DNA of 64,000 nt, taken from assembly GCA_034521445.1 (NCBI GenBank), contig JAXHMM010000006.1, positions 310,001 through 374,000 of the forward strand, read 5' to 3'. This document shows, piece by piece, positions 56,115-63,946 of this stretch (position 1 is its first letter; each line of letters opens with the position of its first letter). Position numbers and translations under genes: made by a program. Source of the stretch: Balneolaceae bacterium (GTDB lineage Bacteria; Bacteroidota; Rhodothermia; Balneolales; Balneolaceae). The notes under the pieces are model-generated. The model saw nothing but the letters and a program-made list of their open reading frames with translations. It searched no databases and was not told where the DNA came from.

Positions 56115-56473
56115 ATGGACAATCTAAATCCGGTTTTAAATGCTGGAGAGTATATTTATTGTAGCTTCGCTGATCATGGTGGAATGAAAATTCATGATCC
56201 AGTAATGGTATTTCAAGAATCTGAGGGAAAGACGGTGATCATCGAAAAACAACAGGCTGCAGAATTGGGAATATCATACCGGAAATTTTTTCCTGGATTA
56301 CTTTGACGGTCTACTCTTCACTTGAATCAGTTGGACTTACAGCTGCCTTTTCAAGGGCACTGGCAGAAGAAGGTATTAGTTGTAACGTAGTAGCGGGCTT
56401 TCATCACGATCATTTATTTGTGCCCATTGAACAGACAGATAAAGCGATGGAAATCTTGATATCATTTCAGTGA
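56115..56473 (+). pseudogene. ACT-domain (COG3602/ACT_3) gene with frameshift
   Basis: The first frame (56115-56306) encodes 63 residues beginning MDNLNPVLNAGEYIYCSFAD and ending RKFFPGLL. A second frame picks up at about 56293 with WITLTVYSSLESVGLTAAFS, then SCNVVAGFHHDHLFVP, the typical C-terminal part of COG3602-type ACT-domain proteins, to a stop at 56471-56473. Both halves fit end to end if one base were added near TTTTTTCCTGG (56286-56296); the lost base follows a run of six T. It may be a true inactivated gene or a base-calling error in a homopolymer. Confidence 0.72.
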
Positions 56474-56688
56474 AGAAATAATTGTAGATGAGTATTCATT
56501 GAACCTTGACCGTCCAGCAGCTGGCTATTCGATTCGGGGACCGGTTGCCCCTGGATCTGCCACGTAATCCTCTCGACCAATGATCAACAGACAGAGTTCA
56601 GTTTACACTCCCAACCTTTCGGAAATCACCGTCCACCCCATGTTTTCTTAGGTGCTGTTGTAGCACGTTATTTTACTTTATTTCTCAC

Positions 56689-57069
56689 CTATTCGTTTGA
56701 CTGTACAAGAGGTTTGAATCCTCCATAGACCATCCTACTGGCGTCAAAAATCAATTTTTCAGCATTGGTCAATGGCGCGATTAATTCTGTCATTCTTGGG
56801 TCTGTAGGAACTTTTTTGTTGGCTAAATCACGAATCTCCTTTGAAGGAAAAACGACCCAACCAAATACAATTTCCTCGTCTTCATTTGCATCTACGGTTT
56901 CTATAAAAGATTTCGTGCCTTCTAAAGACAAATCATCACCAACAAATTCGAAGTATGCAATTGCACCATAATCTTTCCAAATTTCAGCTACCTTTTCAGC
57001 CACACTCCTGTATTCGTTCAGGTGAATTCGTGGAACTGGAAGGACAAAGCCATCTATGTAATTTGTCAT
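56689..57069 (-). CDS. DUF1428 family protein (YbaA-like)
   Basis: A 126-residue soluble protein. YIDGFVLPVPRIHLNEYRSVAEKVAEIWKDYGAIAYFEFVGDDL and EEIVFGWVVFPSKEIRDLANKKVPTDPRM are the conserved DUF1428 (E. coli YbaA) features, a ferredoxin-like fold of unknown function. It lies in the AT-richer accessory region and is transcribed against its neighbours. The gap 56474-56688 upstream of its stop holds nothing I recognise. Confidence 0.85.
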   Translation of the reverse strand: MTNYIDGFVLPVPRIHLNEYRSVAEKVAEIWKDYGAIAYFEFVGDDLSLEGTKSFIETVDANEDEEIVFGWVVFPSKEIRDLANKKVPTDPRMTELIAPLTNAEKLIFDASRMVYGGFKPLVQSNE

Positions 57070-57173
57070 AATTCTATCTTATGGTTGTGGTATTCATTTT
57101 TTCGGTTTGTCTAATGTACTACAACAATCCTGAGTTCAAGTCATAAGTGCTACACGAAATATTTATCCTGCAG

Positions 57174-57429
57174 GCCGATACCTACTTTACCCGCCCCTAT
57201 AACTCTTGGGATAAAAGAACCGTAGAAAAAGCATCTGGCTGATTTCACGGTTTTTTCGAAAGGGACGGACCTGCGAGAAATATCCCGTCAGCGCATCAAA
57301 ACCGTCGAGAAGTACCTGAACATTCGACCGACTCGTAAATTTGATTACCTTTCACCCATTCAACAAGCCCTGAAACACCGCTGTGTTGCATTAATCACTG
57401 AACACGGTCCTAAATTAATCTATAGCTAA
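57174..57429 (+). mobile_element. Remnant of an IS30-family transposase (C-terminal end)
   Basis: Reading plus-strand frames gives DTYFTRPYNSWDKRTVEKASG then a TGA stop (about 57248), and after a one-base shift KGTDLREISRQRIKTVEKYL followed by NIRPTRKFDYLSPIQQALKH and a stop at 57427-57429. This matches the C-terminal DDE part of IS30-family transposases: the Y-F-A-x-P-Y-x-S-W-E-R-G-x-x-E-N-x-x-G stretch and N-x-R-P-R-K-x-x-x-Y. The copy is broken by a stop and a frameshift, lacks the N-terminal half and has no terminal repeats that I can see. Confidence 0.72.
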
Positions 57430-57442
57430 TTTCTCTTTCCAC

Positions 57443-58330
57443 ATGTCAAACCGCATATTTTCTGAGGAGGAAGTACAAAAGTTGATCAAGCGGGCTGCTG
57501 AGCTTGAGGCTGAGCGGTCCGTATCTGAAAGAGACAGCAGCGAAAACGGTTTGACGATTAATGAACTTAAACATGTTGCATCTGAAGCGGGTCTTGACCC
57601 AGAGCTCATTGAACGAGCCGCTTCCGAAATGGGGAAAACGCTACCGGATGTAAAAGAAAAAGTTCGTGTCAATCGTAAGGAAATTGCCACAGAAATCTGG
57701 CTGGATCACCAGCCCGATAGAGAAACAATGGACGTGCTCGTTACGGAATTGAACCACATCTATGGAACCACCGATGAACTGAACTGGTGGGATAATCTTT
57801 GGGGCACCCATGAGGGAAAAGCGAAAGTTACCAGGTCATCCAGCACTACAGAATGGAATTACAAGACAGAAGGAGGTGTCTATTCAACTCGCGTTTTGAT
57901 GCAGCAACGAGGTGAGAGGTTTCGGATACGTGTAAGCAAACGTCAAATTTTTGGTCTGGAGTGGGACAACACGGTATCGCAATTCTATATGGTACTTCCG
58001 ATTGCTGTTACTTTAGGAGTAATCGGCGGAGCTCTCAGCAACTCTATACTTGGTACAGGATGGCCCGGCATAACGGCGGGAATAGTCCTTGCCATTTGCA
58101 GTTATCCTATCATGCGCTACTTTGTAAAACGCTCCGTTGAAAAAAATAAAGCCGAAGTTGCCAATACTGTGCGTCAACTCTCCAATTTGGTTTTACAATC
58201 CTCTAACAAGAAAAAAAGCAAGTCAAACGCCTCAACAACGACCCGTTCAGCCTCGGAAATTGAGATTCCGGATGAGCCGAATTCAGCTGAAGATCCTCCC
58301 GGTAGCCTTAGAAATAATCTCAGAGAGTAA
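57443..58330 (+). CDS. Uncharacterised membrane protein with N-terminal helical domain
   Basis: A 295-residue protein. Residues 1-75 are a helical, charged domain (FSEEEVQKLIKRAAELEAER and INELKHVASEAGLDPELIERAASEMG) of a type found at the start of several uncharacterised proteins in this lineage. A central polar part (about 80-170) is followed by two membrane helices (about 180-200 and 207-228) and a basic, Ser-rich C-terminus. No catalytic motif. It starts 14 bases after the IS30 remnant and is AT-richer than the CDF gene that follows. Confidence 0.6.
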   Translation: MSNRIFSEEEVQKLIKRAAELEAERSVSERDSSENGLTINELKHVASEAGLDPELIERAASEMGKTLPDVKEKVRVNRKEIATEIWLDHQPDRETMDVLVTELNHIYGTTDELNWWDNLWGTHEGKAKVTRSSSTTEWNYKTEGGVYSTRVLMQQRGERFRIRVSKRQIFGLEWDNTVSQFYMVLPIAVTLGVIGGALSNSILGTGWPGITAGIVLAICSYPIMRYFVKRSVEKNKAEVANTVRQLSNLVLQSSNKKKSKSNASTTTRSASEIEIPDEPNSAEDPPGSLRNNLRE

Positions 58331-58481
58331 TTGTAGTGCGGGAAAAAGTTAACTGGTGCCAATAGAAGCTGATCGCCTGGCCGCTCATCCAAAAAAGAAA
58401 TAGTTGTTATCCAATGGAAGCGGCAATATAGCTTGATTTAATCGAACGAGATATTTTCTCGAATGGCAGGTAAGATCCCGT

Positions 58482-59414
58482 TTAAATAAAATCCCTGAGC
58501 GGCCGTTCCTGCTCGGCGTCCTCAAGCGTCTTGTGCATTTCTTCGTGATGGCCGGCGGGTTCCAGGTGAATGGTCACGATCACGTCGCCTTTTAATGCAT
58601 TGATGAGGTTTTTTTCCAGCACGGTGGCATCTTCGTGGGCTTTCTTGAGGTCTACTCCGGACTGAAAGACCGCGTGCAGTTCGATCCAGGTGGTCTGTCC
58701 GGTGGTCCGATGCCGCAGGTTGTGCACGCCGGTCATGTCCCCGGGCAGTTCGCCCTTCACGATCTTGCGTATGATGCGGTCGGCCTCCGCGTTGCGGGTG
58801 TCCATGAGCCCGTCCACGGCGTAGCGCAGCAGCTTGAATCCCTCGTATAATATATAGGTGGCCAACAGCCCGCCCACGATGGAGTCCAGCAGCTGCCAGC
58901 CGGTGAACCGGATGATCAGCAGCGTGGCCACGGCCCCCAGGCTGGTCCACACGTCCGTCAGCGTGTGCTTGCCGTTGCTGACCACCATCATGTTGTTCTC
59001 CTCCCGACCGACGCGTACCAGGTAGCGTCCCAGCAAGAAATTAACCAGCCCCGCCCCGGCCAGCAGGGCCACGCCGGCGTCGAGGTTCTGCACGGTGTGG
59101 CCGAGCAGGTAGTTGCTGATGGACTGGTAGACGATGGTGAAGCCGGCGAGGGTGATCACCGCGCCCTCCACGCCCACCGATATAAATTCCACGCGTTCGT
59201 GCCCGTAGAGGTGCTCCTCGTCGGCGGGCTTGGAGCTCAGGTGAAATCCCCAGTAGACGAAGGCCACGGCCAGGATGTGTACCACCGATTCGGCGGCGTC
59301 GGATAGGGCGGTAGTGGAGTCGGTCAACCAGAAACCTGTTCCTTTGGCTGCCAGGGAGAGGAGGGACACCCCCAGGCTGAGTCTCAGGGCGAATTTGGAT
59401 CGGGAGACGCTCAC
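58482..59414 (-). CDS. Cation diffusion facilitator (CDF) transporter
   Basis: A 310-residue metal efflux carrier with about six membrane helices. GTGFWLTDSTTALSDAAESVVHILAVAFVYW (helices I-II), HLYGHERVEFISVGVEGAVI and NGKHTLTDVWTSLGAVATLL, containing the HxxxD metal site in helix V, identify the family; the cytoplasmic C-terminal domain (about 210-300) has VHNLRHRTTGQTTWIELHAVF. Zn, Fe or Mn export is likely. The start is GTG 59414, and the start codon and first codons lie within the repeat copy R1 (59393-59480). Confidence 0.88.
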   Translation of the reverse strand: MSVSRSKFALRLSLGVSLLSLAAKGTGFWLTDSTTALSDAAESVVHILAVAFVYWGFHLSSKPADEEHLYGHERVEFISVGVEGAVITLAGFTIVYQSISNYLLGHTVQNLDAGVALLAGAGLVNFLLGRYLVRVGREENNMMVVSNGKHTLTDVWTSLGAVATLLIIRFTGWQLLDSIVGGLLATYILYEGFKLLRYAVDGLMDTRNAEADRIIRKIVKGELPGDMTGVHNLRHRTTGQTTWIELHAVFQSGVDLKKAHEDATVLEKNLINALKGDVIVTIHLEPAGHHEEMHKTLEDAEQERPLRDFI

Positions 59415-59480
59415 ATCGAGGTATTGGGTTCGGGAGCCGAAAGATTGAGCAAAGAATACCTGAAAGCAAGTCGATTACTT
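59393..59480. repeat. Direct repeat R1 flanking the toxin-antitoxin island
   Basis: The last 44 bases (59437-59480, from CCGAAAGATTGAGC to GATTACTT) are identical to 61533-61576. The left part (59393-59436) is similar to 61491-61532 with several mismatches and a two-base gap, both beginning ATTTGGATCGGGAG. R1 covers the first codons and upstream DNA of the CDF gene, and its last base is the first base of the stop codon of the island's minus-strand gene (TGA at 59480-59482). Confidence 0.92.
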
Positions 59481-60247
59481 CAATTGTCCAGTTTAAAACT
59501 TTGCTTCAATTGGTTAATTAACTGATCCGTGTTGAGCATGGTAATGCCCATCGCTTTCAAAAGATCTTTGGTTTGTGGCGGGTTATCTTCCATCATTTCC
59601 ATGAAAGCGCTCATATCTTTCTGAATGCTTTCTGGTAGTGTAATCTGATCTTCATCGGTTAATGTAGCTGCCAATCGGAATATATCTGATCGATGTTTTT
59701 TGATCGTTTTGGAATCAATACGTTGACCCTCCTTCTTACGCTGGCTTAAATCAAGAAATGCTTTGGCCTTCAAACAGACCAGGGCCAACTCATTGGCCCG
59801 ACGTAATTCACCTTCGGTCGTTGAATGTTCAAGCGTAAAATGGTAATAGTCGCCATCCATCAAAATAGCAGAAAGACTGGATAGGTCTTCATCGGTCGGG
59901 ATAACGGTAAATCGCGCATCATCAATCGGAGGGATAATATCCGGCGTGCGGCTGAACAATTCTATCTGCGCCGGAAACCCTTCTATCTCCGGATCTATAA
60001 ACCGATAATATTGCCATCTATCAGACTGTTCATTTCGTTTATACTTTCCTGCTTTAATAAAATCCCAGAATCGAGATATAAAATCATCATCTACCGCCTC
60101 CACCACGAGAATCATATCGATATCCTTGGTCACACGGAAGTTGATTCCTTCCCGCTCGAAATAATCTTCGCAGGCAGCTCCACCAATAACGATATATGAG
60201 TCGGTGAAATCTTTAAAAAACTCCGTAAATGTTTTAAGCCCAATCAC
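59480..60247 (-). CDS. AbiEii-like nucleotidyltransferase (toxin candidate)
   Basis: A 255-residue protein. VIGGAACEDYFEREGINFRVTKDIDMILVVEA holds the Gly-Gly motif and the Asp42/Asp44 pair (TKDIDMIL) of the DNA-polymerase-beta nucleotidyltransferase superfamily, the group that includes type IV AbiEii and MenT toxins. The C-terminal half is helical, as in AbiEii. It starts at GTG 60247, overlapping the end of the upstream regulator gene by four bases (GTGA). The pair sits in an AT-rich island between direct repeats. Toxin function is inference; a metabolic nucleotidyltransferase cannot be excluded. Confidence 0.65.
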   Translation of the reverse strand: MIGLKTFTEFFKDFTDSYIVIGGAACEDYFEREGINFRVTKDIDMILVVEAVDDDFISRFWDFIKAGKYKRNEQSDRWQYYRFIDPEIEGFPAQIELFSRTPDIIPPIDDARFTVIPTDEDLSSLSAILMDGDYYHFTLEHSTTEGELRRANELALVCLKAKAFLDLSQRKKEGQRIDSKTIKKHRSDIFRLAATLTDEDQITLPESIQKDMSAFMEMMEDNPPQTKDLLKAMGITMLNTDQLINQLKQSFKLDN

Positions 60248-61212
60248 AATATTCTGCTAATCATATTTTCGAGTTCTATCTGTATTCGTTCATCCTGATC
60301 ATATACAGAAGACAGATAGAGAGAAAAAGGATCTACAAAATCATCTCTTGTCAGTACAGTTGGATCATAGCTCCATATTTCAAGCCGTACGTCATGTTCA
60401 TTATAGACAGTTGGATGGATTTCCCCTCTACTTCGTAATTCTTTAAATACTTTTGCATCGATCGCAAACGATTCAATATCACCTGAACTGATATTTGAAT
60501 AGTAAGACAATGCGCCAAGCCCTGCTATTCTGGCTTCCTCAATATTTTCTGTCAGAAACAGCCATTCTGTTTTTTTAACAGGAGTCTTAAAATAGTCTTG
60601 AACGGTTTCCCATATCTCCCTGTCCGTTTTATCAAACTTGAGATATTTGGATCTTCCACCAACTATACTGCATGCGCCGGCTTTCTTCAGTTCTTCGGCG
60701 CATCGTCCAATCGTCCGGGGTGCGTATTTGAAAATATCTGCAATCTCCTGAAAGTTTAAATCCTCGAGTGATTCCATCCACAGATGATAAATCAATATGC
60801 ATTGTGCAGAAGGGGAAAAAGATTCTGTTCGGGTTGTTCTTACTTTTTGCTGTTCATTCAATTCCATAAACATGAATGGAATGAATAGTTGTTTGCCAGG
60901 CACAACAAATGATATCCTGGATTTGATAAGCTGCTCTTTCAGATAGTACGTCACCTCATTAAATACCCAAACAGCCGGACATTCAAATGCGGATTCGATT
61001 TTTGAAATGTGTTTTTGAAGCTGACTGGGAGTTACATCGTTCTCTGACTTGGGCTCAACAAAAACAACTTCGCGATCATGAAAATCAGCATATAAAAAGT
61101 CGTAACCTTCTTTGATAAACAATGGAAGTTGTTTCAAGGCATTTGCCGGGTAGCCAAGCTTTTCCACCTCAAGCCCTGTAACTTTTTCGAGATAGGATAT
61201 AAGTGCACTCAT
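60244..61212 (-). CDS. AbiEi-like regulator/antitoxin candidate
   Basis: A 322-residue protein, first of the two-gene island operon. Residues 1-120 have an endonuclease-like flavour (FLYADFHDREVVFVEPKSE) with no proven catalytic set, about 134-190 is a helical part with a likely winged helix (QEIADIFKYAPRTIGRCAEELKKAG, SIVGGRSKYLKF), and the rest is mixed. This organisation resembles AbiEi-type antitoxins, which bind DNA at their own promoter and neutralise the toxin. Two TTATGTCAT repeats lie 39-66 bases before its start. No firm homology could be checked. Confidence 0.6.
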   Translation of the reverse strand: MSALISYLEKVTGLEVEKLGYPANALKQLPLFIKEGYDFLYADFHDREVVFVEPKSENDVTPSQLQKHISKIESAFECPAVWVFNEVTYYLKEQLIKSRISFVVPGKQLFIPFMFMELNEQQKVRTTRTESFSPSAQCILIYHLWMESLEDLNFQEIADIFKYAPRTIGRCAEELKKAGACSIVGGRSKYLKFDKTDREIWETVQDYFKTPVKKTEWLFLTENIEEARIAGLGALSYYSNISSGDIESFAIDAKVFKELRSRGEIHPTVYNEHDVRLEIWSYDPTVLTRDDFVDPFSLYLSSVYDQDERIQIELENMISRIL

Positions 61213-61250
61213 CAGCGAATAATGACGTAAATATTTAACAATGACAATGG

Positions 61251-61278
61251 TTATGTCATAATAAAAAAATTATGTCAT
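61251..61278. promoter_or_regulatory. Direct TTATGTCAT repeats, candidate operator
   Basis: TTATGTCAT occurs at 61251-61259 and 61270-61278, 19 bases apart (close to two helix turns), separated by an A-tract, in the AT-rich region upstream of the minus-strand toxin-antitoxin operon. Two related TGAC-containing sequences lie at 61222-61227 and 61240-61245. This layout suits self-repression by the antitoxin. The remaining gap 61279-61490 has a CGACGC/GCGTCG stem (61461-61482) but no gene. Confidence 0.45.
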
Positions 61279-61490
61279 TAAACCTATCTGTACGGCAGAT
61301 TTCAAAGCGGCTCAATGTAACGCCGATTGGTCAAGTCATAGCAGTCAAAAAGTGAAAAGCCCTATAAATAGAACTGCCATGACCTTTAGCATCAATGTCA
61401 ATACATTGATTTCAGGAAGTAACTTAATAAACGAAGGTCCACCTATCTCAACTTTGTAGTCGACGCGCATCGGTTAGCGTCGCAGCATGT

Positions 61491-61576
61491 ATTTGGATCG
61501 GGAGCCGGGTACAATGGTGCTTGGTTCGGCAACCGAAAGATTGAGCAAAGAATACCTGAAAGCAAGTCGATTACTT
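61491..61576. repeat. Direct repeat R2 flanking the toxin-antitoxin island
   Basis: Second copy of the repeat: 61533-61576 is identical over 44 bases to 59437-59480, in the same orientation. The left part (from ATTTGGATCGGGAG) corresponds to the CDF gene start in R1 but is degraded. It ends 46 bases before the start of the tRNA nucleotidyltransferase gene, so deleting everything between the repeats would restore a CDF / single repeat / tRNA nucleotidyltransferase arrangement. Confidence 0.92.
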
Positions 61577-61622
61577 CTTATTTTTACGCTCATTTTCGCA
61601 TACCCATGGAAGCGCGCAACTT

Positions 61623-63065
61623 TTGCAGGACCTCAATCCCGAACATAAGAAGATCTTCGACGTCATATCCCGGGCCGCCTCTGCGGTGGACCAGCCCGCG
61701 TGGGTGGTGGGCGGCTACGTGCGGGATTACTACCTGAGCCGCCTGGAGGAGAGCGGCGTCACCGACATCGATTTTGTAACCGTCGGATCGGGCATCACCC
61801 TGGCGCGGAAGGTGGCCGAGCTGCTGGAGACCGGCAATATCAATGTCTTCAAGCGCTTCGGTACCGCCCAGGTGAAGTACAGGGAGCTGGACCTGGAGTT
61901 TGTGGGCGCGCGCAAGGAGAGCTACAACCGCGACTCGCGCAAGCCGGTGGTGGAGGACGGCACGCTGGAGGACGACCAGCTGCGGCGCGACTTTACCATC
62001 AACGCCCTCTCCTGGTCGCTCAACGAGGAGACTTTCGGGGAGCTGGTGGATCCCTTCGAGGGCATACAGGACCTCAAGAAGCGCCTGGTGCGTACGCCGG
62101 TCGATCCGGTGCAGACCTTTGACGACGACCCGCTGCGGATGATGCGGGCGGTGCGCTTCGCCACCCAGCTTCACTTCGACATCGAAGAGCAGACCTTCCG
62201 CTCCATCGAGCGCATGGCGGGGCGCATCGAGATCGTCTCCAAGGAGCGCATCATCGAGGAGCTCAACAAGATCGTCATGGCGCCCGTCCCCTCCCGGGGC
62301 TTCACCATGCTCTTCAAGGCGGGCCTGCTGCACCACTTTTTCCCTGAGCTGGTGAAACTGCACGGGGTGGAGGAGGTGCGCGGGGTGCGGCACAAGGACA
62401 ATTTCTGGCACACCCTGCAGGTATTGGACAACACCGCCGAGATGAGCGACAACCTCTGGCTGCGATGGGCCGCCATCATGCATGACATCGCCAAGCCGGC
62501 CACCCAGCAGTATGTGCCGGGCACGGGATGGACCTTCCACGGGCACGATGCGCTGGGCGCCAAGTGGGTGGAGTCGATCTTCCGGCGATTGGGACTGCCC
62601 CTTGATGAGCGCATGCGCTACGTGCGCAAGCTGGTGCGCCTGCACCTGCGCCCCATCGCCCTGGTGTCGGAGGACGTCACCGACAGCGCCATCCGCCGGC
62701 TCATCTACGACGCGGGCGAAGACATCGACGACCTGATGACCCTCTGCCGGGCCGACATCACCTCCAAGAACGACCGGAAGGTGGCGCAGTACAACCGCAA
62801 CTTTGACTACGTGGAGCAGAGAATTGTGGAGGTGGAGAAGAAGGATCGCATCCGCAGGTGGAAGAACCCCATTGACGGCGAGGAGATCATGGAGACCTTC
62901 GGCATCGATCCCGGACCGGTGATCGGCGACGTCAAGGACGCCATCAAGGAGGCCATCCTGGACGGGGTGATCCCCAACGAGCACGATGCGGCCTACGACT
63001 ATATGCTGGAGATCAGGGATCGCTTTCCGGAGCTGGCCGATTCCCAACCCAAGGAGCAGGAGTGA
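61623..63065 (+). CDS. tRNA nucleotidyltransferase / poly(A) polymerase family, HD domain
   Basis: A 480-residue enzyme of the CCA-adding or poly(A) polymerase family. WVVGGYVRDYYL and TDIDFVTVG supply the GG and DxD catalytic motifs; RRDFTINALSWSL and PLRMMRAVRFATQLHF follow, and an HD domain is seen in WAAIMHDIAKPATQ (about 280-294) with HGHDALGAK. It would repair or add tRNA 3'-CCA ends. No ATG is in frame near the start; TTG 61623 is used, and a non-ATG start slightly upstream is also possible. It is followed by ispE with a two-base gap. Confidence 0.9.
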   Translation: MQDLNPEHKKIFDVISRAASAVDQPAWVVGGYVRDYYLSRLEESGVTDIDFVTVGSGITLARKVAELLETGNINVFKRFGTAQVKYRELDLEFVGARKESYNRDSRKPVVEDGTLEDDQLRRDFTINALSWSLNEETFGELVDPFEGIQDLKKRLVRTPVDPVQTFDDDPLRMMRAVRFATQLHFDIEEQTFRSIERMAGRIEIVSKERIIEELNKIVMAPVPSRGFTMLFKAGLLHHFFPELVKLHGVEEVRGVRHKDNFWHTLQVLDNTAEMSDNLWLRWAAIMHDIAKPATQQYVPGTGWTFHGHDALGAKWVESIFRRLGLPLDERMRYVRKLVRLHLRPIALVSEDVTDSAIRRLIYDAGEDIDDLMTLCRADITSKNDRKVAQYNRNFDYVEQRIVEVEKKDRIRRWKNPIDGEEIMETFGIDPGPVIGDVKDAIKEAILDGVIPNEHDAAYDYMLEIRDRFPELADSQPKEQE

Positions 63066-63067
63066 CC

Positions 63068-63946
63068 ATGTGGCTGGCCTATTCGCACGCCAAGATCAAC
63101 CTGGGGCTGCAGGTGCTGGAGCGCCTGCCCGCCGGCTACCATCGCATCGCCACCGGCATCTGCTTCCTGGAGTGGAAGGACCGCTTTGAGGTGGAGCGGG
63201 CGGGGCGCTACAAGCTGGAGATCGACCAGGAGGAGGGACGCGAGCAGGACATTCCCACCGGCGACCGCAACCTGGTCACCCGCGCCGTGCAGGCCATGGA
63301 TCGGTATGTGGGACTCGATCACCATTACCATTTTCGCATTACCAAGAACATCCCGGCCGGGGCGGGACTCGGGGGAGGCAGCAGCAACGCCGCCCTCGCC
63401 CTGCGCATGCTCAACAAGATGGAGGATATCGGGCTGAGCGACGACAGGCTGGTGGACATCGGACGCGATCTCGGGGCCGACGTGCCGCTGTTTATCAGGG
63501 GACACACCGGCATCGCCACGGGTATAGGACATGAGATCGAGGAGCTGGACCTGCAGCCCGGCTACTGGATCGTCACCTGCTTCCCGGGCGAGACCAGCGG
63601 CACGGCCGAGGCCTACCGTTTCTGCGAGCCCAATCCCGAGCCTGACTTCCCCCTGCGCCGCGTGCTCACCGAAGAGCCGGTGGAGGAGTGGCGCTACATG
63701 CTTTCCAACGACCTGGAACCCGCCGTCTTCCCCCGCGTCAACGTGTCGGGCAATCTAAAGGACCAGTTCTACGAGCTGGGGGCGGTCTACGCCTCCATGA
63801 GCGGCAGCGGGTCGGCCGTCTACGGGCTTTTCGAGCAGGATTTTGTGGCCATCAACGCCTACGAGGGACTCCTGGAGCTGGGGCTGCGGACCAACCTGAC
63901 GCGGCCGGATTTCTCGCCCGATACCGGCATCTACCGCAAGGAGTGA
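63068..63946 (+). CDS. ispE: 4-diphosphocytidyl-2-C-methyl-D-erythritol kinase
   Basis: A 292-residue GHMP kinase of the MEP isoprenoid pathway, phosphorylating CDP-methylerythritol. The signature PAGAGLGGGSSNAALALRML (GHMP ATP loop) and the start MWLAYSHAKINLGLQVLERLPAGYHRIATG are typical of IspE. ATG 63068 is used; it lies two bases after the stop of the preceding gene, with which it is likely co-transcribed. The last 54 bases of the window show nothing further. Confidence 0.95.
   Translation: MWLAYSHAKINLGLQVLERLPAGYHRIATGICFLEWKDRFEVERAGRYKLEIDQEEGREQDIPTGDRNLVTRAVQAMDRYVGLDHHYHFRITKNIPAGAGLGGGSSNAALALRMLNKMEDIGLSDDRLVDIGRDLGADVPLFIRGHTGIATGIGHEIEELDLQPGYWIVTCFPGETSGTAEAYRFCEPNPEPDFPLRRVLTEEPVEEWRYMLSNDLEPAVFPRVNVSGNLKDQFYELGAVYASMSGSGSAVYGLFEQDFVAINAYEGLLELGLRTNLTRPDFSPDTGIYRKE

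Noticed and set aside
59393-61576. CRISPR-like reading of the two direct repeats
   Set aside because: Only two copies about 2.1 kb apart with genes between; no spacer pattern.
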